Part shown: piece by piece, positions 31,704 to 40,242 of the stretch
Numbering within the stretch: position 1 is the stretch's first letter
Layout: the number at the start of each line of letters is the position of its first letter
Origin: Saprospiraceae bacterium
Lineage (GTDB): Bacteria > Bacteroidota > Bacteroidia > Chitinophagales > Saprospiraceae
Reading direction: 5' to 3'
Assembly (NCBI GenBank): GCA_028285085.1
Contig: JANQQI010000137.1
Location: 1-46,214, forward strand
Length of the DNA: 46,214 nucleotides
Program-made: the position numbers and the translations under genes
Notes under the pieces: generated by a model
Told to the model about the DNA's origin: nothing
Database searches by the model: none
The model's input: the letters and a program-made list of their open reading frames with translations, nothing else

Positions 31704-33680
31704 ATGAAACGTATTACCTTCTGTTTAACTTGTCTACTATTGACAATATCGAGCTTTGCTCAGATTACGATCACTTCTCCCTGTGAATCTATTGTGTCTT
31801 GTCTACCCTTCGAGAGTTGCACAACGACAATCGTTAACTCCGCGCTTATGGCGACCACGGATTGTAGCTCCTCCGATGTGATCACCTATTCCTATATCAT
31901 TGACCTGTACAATGATGGTTCAATCGATGCGGACGGCACCGGAAATAGTATCGACTATGACTATCCACAAGGCGTACATCAAATTACAATGGTCGCCAGT
32001 GATGCCTGCGGAGAAACCGAAAACTGCATTAACCTAATTGACATTCAGGATTGTTTCGCACCTACTGTAATGACTTATCCAGGTCTAGGTCTGAATCTAA
32101 ATGATGGTACCTATGAAATCACTGCTGCTAGTATTAATAATAATAGCTCTGACGCTTGCGGTATCGATTCCTTTCTGATAGTCATCCCATCGCAAGGACT
32201 CGGGCAGAGTACTCCACCGGTTGATGCCGCCTCTTCAATCATATTGAATTGTGATAATTTTGGAACGAACACTTTTGATTTGTGGGCGGTGGATGTTAAC
32301 GGCAACTGGGGCTACACCTCATCTTATATATCCGTCGATGAAAACGACGATGCTTGCCATCCCTTTGGCATCTACCCCATTGGATTCGATTGGGGTGATA
32401 TGTTTTTGGGACTAGATAGTCTACTCGTTTCTATTGATCCAGAAAGTACTCCGGGGCTTCCCGACTTTGATTATTATCAAATCCATTATAGCATAAATCC
32501 GCCACCTTATTACAGCTACCAAAACCAGTATTACCCAACCCCGCCACCTGCCTATGTGAACGCTGACTGGACCTTAATGCCTCGTCGTCAAGTCGATGCA
32601 ATGAGTGGCGTATCAACTCTTGATTTAGTACAAATTGCCCAACTTATTTTAGGCATCGATGAATTCAATATCTACCAGCATGTGGCCGCTGACTTCAACA
32701 ACTCTGGTTCCATTTCGGTATTGGACATCATTGATCTGCGTAGATTGATCTTAGGGTTATTAGATGATGACGAAATCGAGGTAGCGGAAACCATCCTCTT
32801 TTTTGATCTGGATTCCATGCCGACACCCGACAATGGGCTGCCTCTTAAACTTATGGAGCAACAAGAATACACCAATTTCTCAAGAGCTGACCCTAATTTA
32901 TTTTCACTTGTTCCTGTCAAAAAGGGTGACATTGATTTAAACGAGAGTCTAGGATTTACCAGCAATGACCCCGCCGAGGTGCGCAGCGATGGAGAGGTCT
33001 ATTTTCATGTACCAGAGCTTAATTTGCAGGCGGGCGAAAGCTATCAGGTACCGGTACAGCTCGAGGCCGGAGAAGAGGTGATTGGTTTCCAGTTCAAATG
33101 GCGTTTTGATCCAAACCTGCTGAGCATTGACAGTATTATTCCGGCTAATCTCTCGGAATTTGGAAGCGGGAATTATAATGATAACCTGCTCGCCGAAGGT
33201 GAACTTCCGATGACCTGGTCACATTCTCAATTACAGCCCGCCGAAAATGACGGCCCACTGTTCTATCTCAACATCAGTGCCTCTGCCAATGGTTATCTAT
33301 CTGATGTCTTTTGGCTAGACCAATCTAATCCGCTGCTCCCCGAAGCTTATTCGCCAGAGCTAATGGTTTCGGAGGCCAGATTACAATTTAATGGTGCGGT
33401 AAGTACCGTAGCGCCAGAAAAAGCGATCAGCCAGGTCCATAACTATCCCAATCCGTTTTATACCTCAACAGCTATCCATTTTCATCAAGCAACTGCTGGC
33501 TCGGTTGCGCTCCGAATTTTCGATAGCCAAGGTCAGCTCGTTCACGAACAACATGACCACTACACTCAGGGCTACAACAAGATTAAGCTAAACGATGAAC
33601 ACTTAAAACAGAGCGGTATCTATTATTTCCAATTGGAGAGTCCGCAGGGCACCTACGCTCAAAAGATGATGAAGTTATAA
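31704..33680 (+). CDS. T9SS-secreted protein with dockerin-like and cohesin-like segments
   Basis: From ATG 31704 the 658-residue protein begins with a signal peptide (MKRITFCLTC...SSFAQ, about 20 residues). The frame is open from 31584, but that extension lacks signal-peptide features. Cys-rich HYR-like repeats occupy about 25-190. A dockerin-I-like pair lies near 296-352: a degenerate first copy (VDAMSGVSTLDLVQIAQLIL) and a canonical second copy (ADFNNSGSISVLDIIDLRRL). A cohesin-like beta segment follows (AGESYQVPVQLEAGEEVIGF). The C-terminus (NYPNPF, about 575, then IFDSQGQLV, ending QKMMKL) is a type A T9SS sorting domain. It is presumably a cell-surface or secreted adhesin/scaffold; no catalytic domain is visible. 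A terminator follows it. Confidence 0.88.
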   Translation: MKRITFCLTCLLLTISSFAQITITSPCESIVSCLPFESCTTTIVNSALMATTDCSSSDVITYSYIIDLYNDGSIDADGTGNSIDYDYPQGVHQITMVASDACGETENCINLIDIQDCFAPTVMTYPGLGLNLNDGTYEITAASINNNSSDACGIDSFLIVIPSQGLGQSTPPVDAASSIILNCDNFGTNTFDLWAVDVNGNWGYTSSYISVDENDDACHPFGIYPIGFDWGDMFLGLDSLLVSIDPESTPGLPDFDYYQIHYSINPPPYYSYQNQYYPTPPPAYVNADWTLMPRRQVDAMSGVSTLDLVQIAQLILGIDEFNIYQHVAADFNNSGSISVLDIIDLRRLILGLLDDDEIEVAETILFFDLDSMPTPDNGLPLKLMEQQEYTNFSRADPNLFSLVPVKKGDIDLNESLGFTSNDPAEVRSDGEVYFHVPELNLQAGESYQVPVQLEAGEEVIGFQFKWRFDPNLLSIDSIIPANLSEFGSGNYNDNLLAEGELPMTWSHSQLQPAENDGPLFYLNISASANGYLSDVFWLDQSNPLLPEAYSPELMVSEARLQFNGAVSTVAPEKAISQVHNYPNPFYTSTAIHFHQATAGSVALRIFDSQGQLVHEQHDHYTQGYNKIKLNDEHLKQSGIYYFQLESPQGTYAQKMMKL

Positions 33681-33759
33681 TCAACTCTAGTTGCGATTAA
33701 TTAATGACGATTTGAATAGTTTCTCATTTTTCTATCACTTGCCAAATCATACATAAAAC

Positions 33760-33788
33760 AACGGGATGCCACTTAGTGGCATCCCGTT
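33760..33788. terminator. Bidirectional intrinsic terminator
   Basis: AACGGGATGCCAC (33760-33772) and GTGGCATCCCGTT (33776-33788) form a perfect 13-bp stem with a 3-nt loop, followed by ATCTTTT. It separates the convergent T9SS-protein and GH3-family genes. Confidence 0.9.
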
Positions 33789-33820
33789 ATCTTTTAGGCG
33801 TCTATTGATTTATTCTTGAA

Positions 33821-35362
33821 TTAGACTTGTGGCCTTTCAAGAAAAGTGATAATCTCATCTATATACTGCCGATTGTTCGACAGACGTGGCACCTTACTTT
33901 GGTTTCCGTAACGTCCTTTGGAGCGCAGCCAGTTGAGGAAAGTCCCCCTCGGTAGCGCGCGCAAGCGCAACTGTTCGAGCGCCATATTTTTGTAGCGTTT
34001 CGCTTCATAATCAGAATTGATGCGCTGTAGTTTTGAATCCAATAGAATATTGAAAGCATCCAAATCTTGCGGTGCTTTTTCAAATTCGATTAGCCACTCG
34101 TGGCCGCCTTTACCGCTTCCTTTGAAGTATACCGGAGCAACAGTATATTCCGCTACGATGGCGTTCATCTCGTGACAAGCCTCTTCGAGTGCTTTATCCG
34201 TATTTGATACCATAACCTCTTCACCAAAAGCATTCACAAACTGCTTGGTACGCCCCGTGATCTTGATCTTGTATGGCGTCTTAGACGTGAACATGACTGT
34301 ATCTCCAATCAGATAGCGCCACAAACCAGCATTGGTACTAATGACAATAGCATAGTTCTTACCTAACTCAACGTCTTCAAGCGAAATGGCCTGTGGATCA
34401 TCCTTGTGCCATTCTTCCATTGGTAAAAACTCATAATAAACGCCATTATTCAGCAAGAGCAGCATATCCTGTTCGCCGATATTAGGCTGCGTCGCGAAAT
34501 ACCCTTCAGAAGCATTGTATACCTCGAAGTAGTTGACCTGTTCTGACGGCAGGAAGTGTTGAAATTGCTCACGGTAAGGGGCCATACTGACTCCTCCGTG
34601 GATATACAATTCAAAGTTCGGCCAGACCTCCAAGATGTTAGACTTCCCACTGTGCTCCAGAATATGTCGGAAAAAGACGATAATCCAGGTAGGCACCCCT
34701 CCAACCATACGGATTAGCGGGGCAACATCTTCACGGCAAGCTACTTCGGCCATTAATTTAATCTTTGATTCCCAATCGTCGCGTAGTACAATGTCCAAGT
34801 CCGGCTCGAAAAACGGCAAGGCGATCTTGGGCATGTTGCGGATCATCAAAGCCGAAACATCACCGTAGATGGTTTCGGGATTATCGGGATAACGGTCGTG
34901 ATTCCCCGCCATGAGGAAACTCTTCCCATAAAACACCTGACAGTCAGGCAACTGATTGTATACCAATGTCATCGTATCCCATGAACCACGGATGTGGCTA
35001 TCACGGAAATTCTCGGATGATACTGGAATGTATTTGCTTTTATCGTTCGTTGTTCCAGAGGATTTGGAAAACATCTTGACTCTACCACTCCACAACAAAT
35101 CTTTCTCCCCTTCCATCATTCGGACAATGTAAGGTTTAAACGCTTCGTAGTCTTGTACAGGTAGGCTTTTACGAAAATCTTTGGCATTCTTGACTGAAGG
35201 ATAACCGTATTTCTTCCCCCACTCAGTGCCTTGTGCCGTTTGGATCAATTTTTTAAAAATACGATCCTGAGCCTCCTTCGGATGCTGCATAAAGCGTTGC
35301 ATCCGCTTGTATCGCCATTGATAAAATTTCTTAAAAGTGCTATTAACCAGCGTTCTCATCAA
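33821..35362 (-). CDS. GH3 auxin-responsive promoter family protein (acyl-adenylating)
   Basis: GH3 proteins are acyl-acid-amido synthetases of the ANL adenylating superfamily; in Bacteroidota their substrate is unknown. The 513-residue protein shows FSKSSGTTNDKSKYIPVS (the phosphate-binding loop region, about 100-117), YNASEGYFATQPN (about 290), LWRYLIGDTVMFTSKTPYKI with the adenylation Asp, and GRTKQFVNAFGEEVMVSNTD (hinge and C-terminal lobe). Full length and intact motifs argue for an active enzyme. It stands between a terminator and uvrA and is probably monocistronic. Confidence 0.92.
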   Translation of the reverse strand: MMRTLVNSTFKKFYQWRYKRMQRFMQHPKEAQDRIFKKLIQTAQGTEWGKKYGYPSVKNAKDFRKSLPVQDYEAFKPYIVRMMEGEKDLLWSGRVKMFSKSSGTTNDKSKYIPVSSENFRDSHIRGSWDTMTLVYNQLPDCQVFYGKSFLMAGNHDRYPDNPETIYGDVSALMIRNMPKIALPFFEPDLDIVLRDDWESKIKLMAEVACREDVAPLIRMVGGVPTWIIVFFRHILEHSGKSNILEVWPNFELYIHGGVSMAPYREQFQHFLPSEQVNYFEVYNASEGYFATQPNIGEQDMLLLLNNGVYYEFLPMEEWHKDDPQAISLEDVELGKNYAIVISTNAGLWRYLIGDTVMFTSKTPYKIKITGRTKQFVNAFGEEVMVSNTDKALEEACHEMNAIVAEYTVAPVYFKGSGKGGHEWLIEFEKAPQDLDAFNILLDSKLQRINSDYEAKRYKNMALEQLRLRALPRGTFLNWLRSKGRYGNQSKVPRLSNNRQYIDEIITFLERPQV

Positions 35363-35533
35363 TTACTCAGAATAGTTTGTTTAGTATAAAAATAATGATT
35401 CTTTGATAAATTCCGTGATTCTGGGCCAACCAAAATGAAATCGGGTATCGTAGGAGTTATGGGACGATCTATAAAAAAATCATCTGAACCAGGGACATTG
35501 AAACGCCCAAATGTTGACAAAACGTGTATCTGG

Positions 35534-38398
35534 TTACTTTAGCTCAGTTTTCAGGAAATGACTGGTATGGCTCTTTTTATGTTTTGCGACCTTCTCAGGG
35601 GTACCTTGCACGACGACAGTACCACCGCGATTCCCACCTTCAGGCCCCATATCTATGATATAGTCTGCGACCTTAATGACATCCAAATTATGCTCGATTA
35701 CAATGATCGTATTGCCCTTGTCGACCAACTTATTTAACACGGCCAATAACTGGCGAATATCGCCAAAATGGAGTCCCGTTGTCGGCTCATCCAGGATATA
35801 GACCGTGTTGCCCGTATCGCGCTTGGCGAGTTCCTCCGCCAATTTCACCCGTTGCGCTTCTCCACCGGATAAGGTGGTTGCCTGCTGACCAAGGGTGATG
35901 TAACCCAAGCCAACATCTTTGAGGGTCTTCATTTTCCGGTATATATTCGGGATATTTTGGAAAAAGTCAACCGCCTCACTTACCGTCATATTCAGGACAT
36001 CATTGATCGACTTTCCTTTGTAGAGGATTTCTAAGGTTTCGCGATTGTAGCGTCGGCCCATGCAGCTCTCACAATCCACTTGCACATCCGGCAAGAAATT
36101 CATTTCAATCACGCGTTTTCCTGCGCCATGACATACTTCGCAACGTCCACCTTTTACATTGAAAGAAAAACGGCCCGGCTTATAGCCACGAATTTTAGAT
36201 TCCGGTAATTCCGAAAAGATTTTGCGAATATCTGTAAAAACACCTGTGTAAGTAGCCGGATTTGAGCGAGGTGTCCGACCAATGGGAGATTGATCAATTT
36301 CAATCACCTTATCCACTTTATCCAAACCGTCAATCGATTTGTAAGGCATTGGCTTTTGTCGACTTCGATAAAAGTGTTGGCGCAGGATCGGGTAAAGTGT
36401 TTCATTGATCAAGGTAGACTTGCCACTTCCCGACACTCCCGTAACACAGCAAAACGTTCCTAGGGGAATGCTAATATCTACATTTTTAAGATTATTTCCT
36501 TGGGCGCCTTTGAGTACCAGTTTCTCTCCGGTTCCTTTACGTCGCTTCTTGGGTACTTCAATCTGCTCACGATCTTGCAAATAGGCTGAAGTCAAGGTCG
36601 ATTTAGTCAAAAATAGCTTAGGCTCCCCTTCGCCAACCACTTCACCACCGTGCTTACCCGCTCCGGGGCCCAGATCGATTAGGTAATCAGAAGCCAGCAT
36701 AATGTCCTTATCGTGCTCAACCACTAAAACCGTATTGCCAATTTCGGTCAGTTCTTTCAAGGCTTCGATGAGCCGTTGATTGTCCCGTTGGTGCAAGCCA
36801 ATACTTGGCTCATCCAGAATGTAAGTGATTCCGGTCAATTGAGAACCGATCTGAGTGGCGAGACGGATACGTTGTGACTCTCCTCCGGAGAGCGTTCGCG
36901 CGGGACGATCCAAAGTCAAATAATCCAGCCCGACGTGGAGCAGAAAACCAAGACGCAGTCGAATTTCTTTGAGGATATCACGGGCAATAGTTCGTTGCCG
37001 CTCCGTAAGGTGATCTTCTAGTTGATCCATCCAGGCTGCCAACTCGGCAATGTCCATATTGGCCAGCTCCGCGATATTTTTACCGCCCAACTTGAAATGT
37101 AGTGACTCTTTTTTGAGGCGCTGTCCATTACAATCCGGGCAAACCGCAATCGTCATAAACTCTTCTGCCCACCGACGAATCTTATCCGAGGAAGAATCGC
37201 GATACCACCGCTGTAGCATGTTCACTAACCCTTCGTAGGCTAAATTATAAGTGAAATCATGCTTGCTATATCCGAGATTGACATCAAAGTTTTCGTTCCC
37301 TCCGTACAGTATCGTATCCAGTGCTTCCTTGGGAATATCCTTAATTGGAGTCGAAAAGGTGAATTTGTATTTCTTGGCGATAGCGCGGAGTTGTTTGAAA
37401 GTCATATTCTCCCGTACCTCACCAAAAGGGGCAATCCCTGTATCATTAATACTCTTCGTATAATCGGGAATGACTTTTTCCATATCCACTTTATTGACTT
37501 GTCCCAATCCTTTACACGTTGGACAAGCACCATAAGGTGAATTGAAGGAAAACGCATTAGGGGATGGCTCTTCGTATGAGATGCCAGTATCTGGATCCAT
37601 AAGGTGCTTACTGTACGGGAACACCTCATCGGAGTCACTTTCCATTACCATGATCAAGCCGTTGCCCATCTTCAATGCCGTTTGCAAGGAAGTGGCAAGG
37701 CGCTCTCGGCGATCATCAGATACTTTCAGTCGATCTACGACTACCTCGATATCGTGCGTTTTGTATCGGTCAACTTGCATCCCCGTAGTAATATCCAAAA
37801 TCACTTTATCTACCCGTACTTTGGTGTACCCCTGCTTGCGCACTTGATCAAACAGTTCCCGGTAGTGCCCTTTACGCGCTCGTACCAATGGCGCGAGAAG
37901 AAGAATTTTTTTATTGTGAAAATTTTGGAAGATATGCTCAATCATTTGATCCTCGTTGTATCGGACCATCCGCTTACCCGTAGCGTGAGAGTAAGCCTCA
38001 CCAATACGAGCGTAGAGCAATCGCATAAAGTCATAAATTTCGGTAATCGTACCGACCGTAGACCGTGGGTTTTTACCCGTTGTTTTCTGTTCGATGCTAA
38101 TCACCGGACTAAGACCAGAGATTTTTTCAACATCGGGTCGCTCCATCTCTCCAATAAATTGACGAGCGTAGGCGGTAAAGGTTTCCATATAACGGCGCTG
38201 CCCCTCTGCGTAGATCGTATCAAAAGCCAGAGAGGACTTTCCACTACCACTAATTCCCGTAATAACAACTAGTTTATTACGTGGAATTCGAACATCAATT
38301 TCCTTAAGATTGTGGACACGTGCACCGATCACTTCGATGAAGTCTTCCTGTACAACATCCACTTCTTTTTCAACAACTTTATTATCAGCCTTCGCCAT
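35534..38398 (-). CDS. uvrA: Excinuclease ABC subunit A
   Basis: UvrA recognises bulky DNA damage in nucleotide excision repair and loads UvrB. The 954-residue protein has two ABC ATPase modules: Walker [10 protein letters not shown] near the N-terminus and [13 protein letters not shown] near residue 640, and signatures [13 protein letters not shown] and [13 protein letters not shown]. It has zinc-binding Cys pairs [17 protein letters not shown] and the [10 protein letters not shown]...[10 protein letters not shown] finger. The start [16 protein letters not shown] adds a short charged tail before [16 protein letters not shown]. It is a single-gene transcript with a TAnnTTTG promoter upstream. 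Confidence 0.98.
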   Translation of the reverse strand: MAKADNKVVEKEVDVVQEDFIEVIGARVHNLKEIDVRIPRNKLVVITGISGSGKSSLAFDTIYAEGQRRYMETFTAYARQFIGEMERPDVEKISGLSPVISIEQKTTGKNPRSTVGTITEIYDFMRLLYARIGEAYSHATGKRMVRYNEDQMIEHIFQNFHNKKILLLAPLVRARKGHYRELFDQVRKQGYTKVRVDKVILDITTGMQVDRYKTHDIEVVVDRLKVSDDRRERLATSLQTALKMGNGLIMVMESDSDEVFPYSKHLMDPDTGISYEEPSPNAFSFNSPYGACPTCKGLGQVNKVDMEKVIPDYTKSINDTGIAPFGEVRENMTFKQLRAIAKKYKFTFSTPIKDIPKEALDTILYGGNENFDVNLGYSKHDFTYNLAYEGLVNMLQRWYRDSSSDKIRRWAEEFMTIAVCPDCNGQRLKKESLHFKLGGKNIAELANMDIAELAAWMDQLEDHLTERQRTIARDILKEIRLRLGFLLHVGLDYLTLDRPARTLSGGESQRIRLATQIGSQLTGITYILDEPSIGLHQRDNQRLIEALKELTEIGNTVLVVEHDKDIMLASDYLIDLGPGAGKHGGEVVGEGEPKLFLTKSTLTSAYLQDREQIEVPKKRRKGTGEKLVLKGAQGNNLKNVDISIPLGTFCCVTGVSGSGKSTLINETLYPILRQHFYRSRQKPMPYKSIDGLDKVDKVIEIDQSPIGRTPRSNPATYTGVFTDIRKIFSELPESKIRGYKPGRFSFNVKGGRCEVCHGAGKRVIEMNFLPDVQVDCESCMGRRYNRETLEILYKGKSINDVLNMTVSEAVDFFQNIPNIYRKMKTLKDVGLGYITLGQQATTLSGGEAQRVKLAEELAKRDTGNTVYILDEPTTGLHFGDIRQLLAVLNKLVDKGNTIIVIEHNLDVIKVADYIIDMGPEGGNRGGTVVVQGTPEKVAKHKKSHTSHFLKTELK

Positions 38399-38456
38399 AG
38401 TAACACCAACAGATTAAGGCCGGATCGGGAGCCGCCGGCAGGAAACAAAACAATTC

Positions 38457-38465
38457 ACAAAAATA
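38457..38465 (-). promoter_or_regulatory. Putative uvrA promoter (-7 element)
   Basis: The minus strand reads TATTTTTGT, matching TAnnTTTG, with a predicted leader of about 55 nt to the uvrA ATG at 38398. No LexA-type palindrome is evident near it. Confidence 0.45.
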
Positions 38466-38677
38466 CGGAAAGAAAATGGCTCTGCCTAGGTAAATCTTAA
38501 TTTTGCCCACTTGTACAAGAGCACCTCAAAAGGAGAAACAGAACCAGCCACTATCCACGCTCATTCCAACAAGTTAAGGATTGAATAGTTTAGGATCGCA
38601 CCAGCACGGAAAAGCTAATTTTTATCCTCATCCCACCAAAATATCCAGCCCCATGCATCTTATCTAAAAACCAGATT

Positions 38678-38872
38678 ATGAAAAAGCAATACGTCACGCT
38701 CGCCTTATTAGGAATTGTGCTATTGTTGGGCTTCCTGCTTTACCAACAACACCAGCAGGAGCGTCCTACTCAGTCAGCACAAGAAATGGACAAAGAGTAT
38801 AGAATTGAAATGTCTAATTACGATCCTCCCACAATGACAACAATAGATAGTCAAAACACTCAAAATGATTAG
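38678..38872 (+). CDS. Small single-pass membrane protein, uncharacterised
   Basis: The 64-residue ORF begins MKKQYVTLALLGIVLLLGFL, a positively charged start and one membrane helix (about 6-22). A Gln-rich polar tail of about 42 residues (YQQHQQERPTQSAQEMDKEY and on) follows. The start is preceded by an A-rich stretch (TAAAAACCAGATT). It stands alone between divergent uvrA and the convergent methyltransferase gene, whose stop is 5 bp away. The frame looks like a real small protein rather than noise, but I recognise no family and no promoter. Confidence 0.5.
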   Translation: MKKQYVTLALLGIVLLLGFLLYQQHQQERPTQSAQEMDKEYRIEMSNYDPPTMTTIDSQNTQND

Positions 38873-38877
38873 TCCGC

Positions 38878-40035
38878 CTATTCTAGCAAGCGTTCCAGAT
38901 AATGCCACTCGATACCGAATTGGGCTTTGAGTTCTTCAATTTGAGTGGCCATCTCAGGCTTGGGTGTCGATTTTATACCGACGATCATCAGATTTTTTGC
39001 TGTATGTTCGGTTGAAATAAATTCGAAAACTTTGGTGCGATAGCCATGTTGCTCCAACAGCAGCGCCCGTAGGCCATCGGTTACCAATTCGGCCTGCCGT
39101 TCAGCAAGAATACCGTGGCGCAGTACGGCGCCCAAAGCCGTTTGGTTATTCATTTGCTGGCGGATTTGTTTGTGGCAGCAGGGCGCTACGATAATGGTCC
39201 GCGCCCCGGCCCGAATCCCTTTAGCAATCGCAATATCCGTAGCGATATCACAAGCGTGTAGGGCAATAAGCATATCAAGTGGGCCCGTATCGTAAGCATG
39301 AATATCACTTGCCACGAAATCAAGCCCCTGGTAACCACAAGATTCAGCCAACTCATTGCACAGCTCTACTAGCTTGGGACGTAACTCAATGCCCGTAATA
39401 CGGGCAGTCCGCTGCGCATTATTTTGGAGATAATCGTACAAAGCGAAGGTCAAATAACCTTTACCACTCCCCATATCAACCACCCGTAATGGGCGGTCAT
39501 CGACTGCTGGCGGCAGCAAGCCTTGCAAGATTTCGATATACTTATTGATTTGTCGGAATTTGCGCTGGCCAGCTTTAAGGACTTTCCCATCAACACCAGT
39601 GACTCCAAGGGCGTGCAAATATTTTTGTTGGTCGGCTGCGACCAAGCGCCGCTTTTCTCGATTGTGCTGAGTAGAAGGCAAAGCCGTTTGTGAAGGCGGC
39701 TTGCGCAGTAATCGAGGTCGACGTTTTTTGTTAAACAGCAAATGAAAATCAGCTTCCGTCGTCATTAAAGTAGCGTGTAAAAATCGATCTCCTAACCAAA
39801 GCGCAAGCATCCCAATAGCCGATGGAATATCGTAATTCTTAACCTCATCTCGAGTCGGGTAGCGTAAAGTCATCGATAAATGAGAAACGCCTTTCAGCAA
39901 AATATGCCGGATCAATACTTTTTCGATCTCCTCTTTTCGATCTGGTTTACCCAAACTTAGTTTGACGAAAGTCGATTGCTCCACAGCCTCCTGCACCGCT
40001 TCCATGAATGCTGTTTTATCCATCCTGTCCTCCAT
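38878..40035 (-). CDS. SAM-dependent methyltransferase (Methyltransf_32 / TRM13-GSTCD-like)
   Basis: The 385-residue protein has an N-terminal domain (about 1-140) with KLSLGKPDRK and TLRYPTRDEVKNYD. A Rossmann-type methyltransferase domain follows: motif I VVDMGSGKGYLTFALYDYL (about 185-203), GIELRPKLVELCNELA, LDFVASDIHAYD, and LIALHACDIATDIAI ending in IIVAPCCHKQIRQQM. The PCCHK sequence is the hallmark of the Methyltransf_32 group, which includes the tRNA methyltransferase TRM13 and GSTCD. An RNA substrate is plausible but unproven. The start could be residue 5 (MDKTAF). It is convergent with the small membrane ORF. Confidence 0.87.
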   Translation of the reverse strand: MEDRMDKTAFMEAVQEAVEQSTFVKLSLGKPDRKEEIEKVLIRHILLKGVSHLSMTLRYPTRDEVKNYDIPSAIGMLALWLGDRFLHATLMTTEADFHLLFNKKRRPRLLRKPPSQTALPSTQHNREKRRLVAADQQKYLHALGVTGVDGKVLKAGQRKFRQINKYIEILQGLLPPAVDDRPLRVVDMGSGKGYLTFALYDYLQNNAQRTARITGIELRPKLVELCNELAESCGYQGLDFVASDIHAYDTGPLDMLIALHACDIATDIAIAKGIRAGARTIIVAPCCHKQIRQQMNNQTALGAVLRHGILAERQAELVTDGLRALLLEQHGYRTKVFEFISTEHTAKNLMIVGIKSTPKPEMATQIEELKAQFGIEWHYLERLLE

Positions 40036-40168
40036 TATGGATTATATTTCCGGTTTGATCTTTTTCAGTTTTGTACTGTTGAATGCATAGTGTATCCTCA
40101 AGAAGCTGCCTTTATTTTATTGCTCCCCGAAGGCGTCAAGTCACACATTCCAGAACAAAATTAATCAA

Positions 40169-40177
40169 TATATTTGT
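40169..40177 (+). promoter_or_regulatory. Putative promoter of the amidohydrolase pair (-7 element)
   Basis: TATATTTGT matches TAnnTTTG exactly. The predicted start near 40181 gives a leader of about 62 nt to the ATG at 40243. Confidence 0.55.
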
Positions 40178-40242
40178 CAACATTCAATTGGCTTAATCCA
40201 GTATTCAAGTCTTAGAAACGTTTACTATTCAAAACTCACTAC

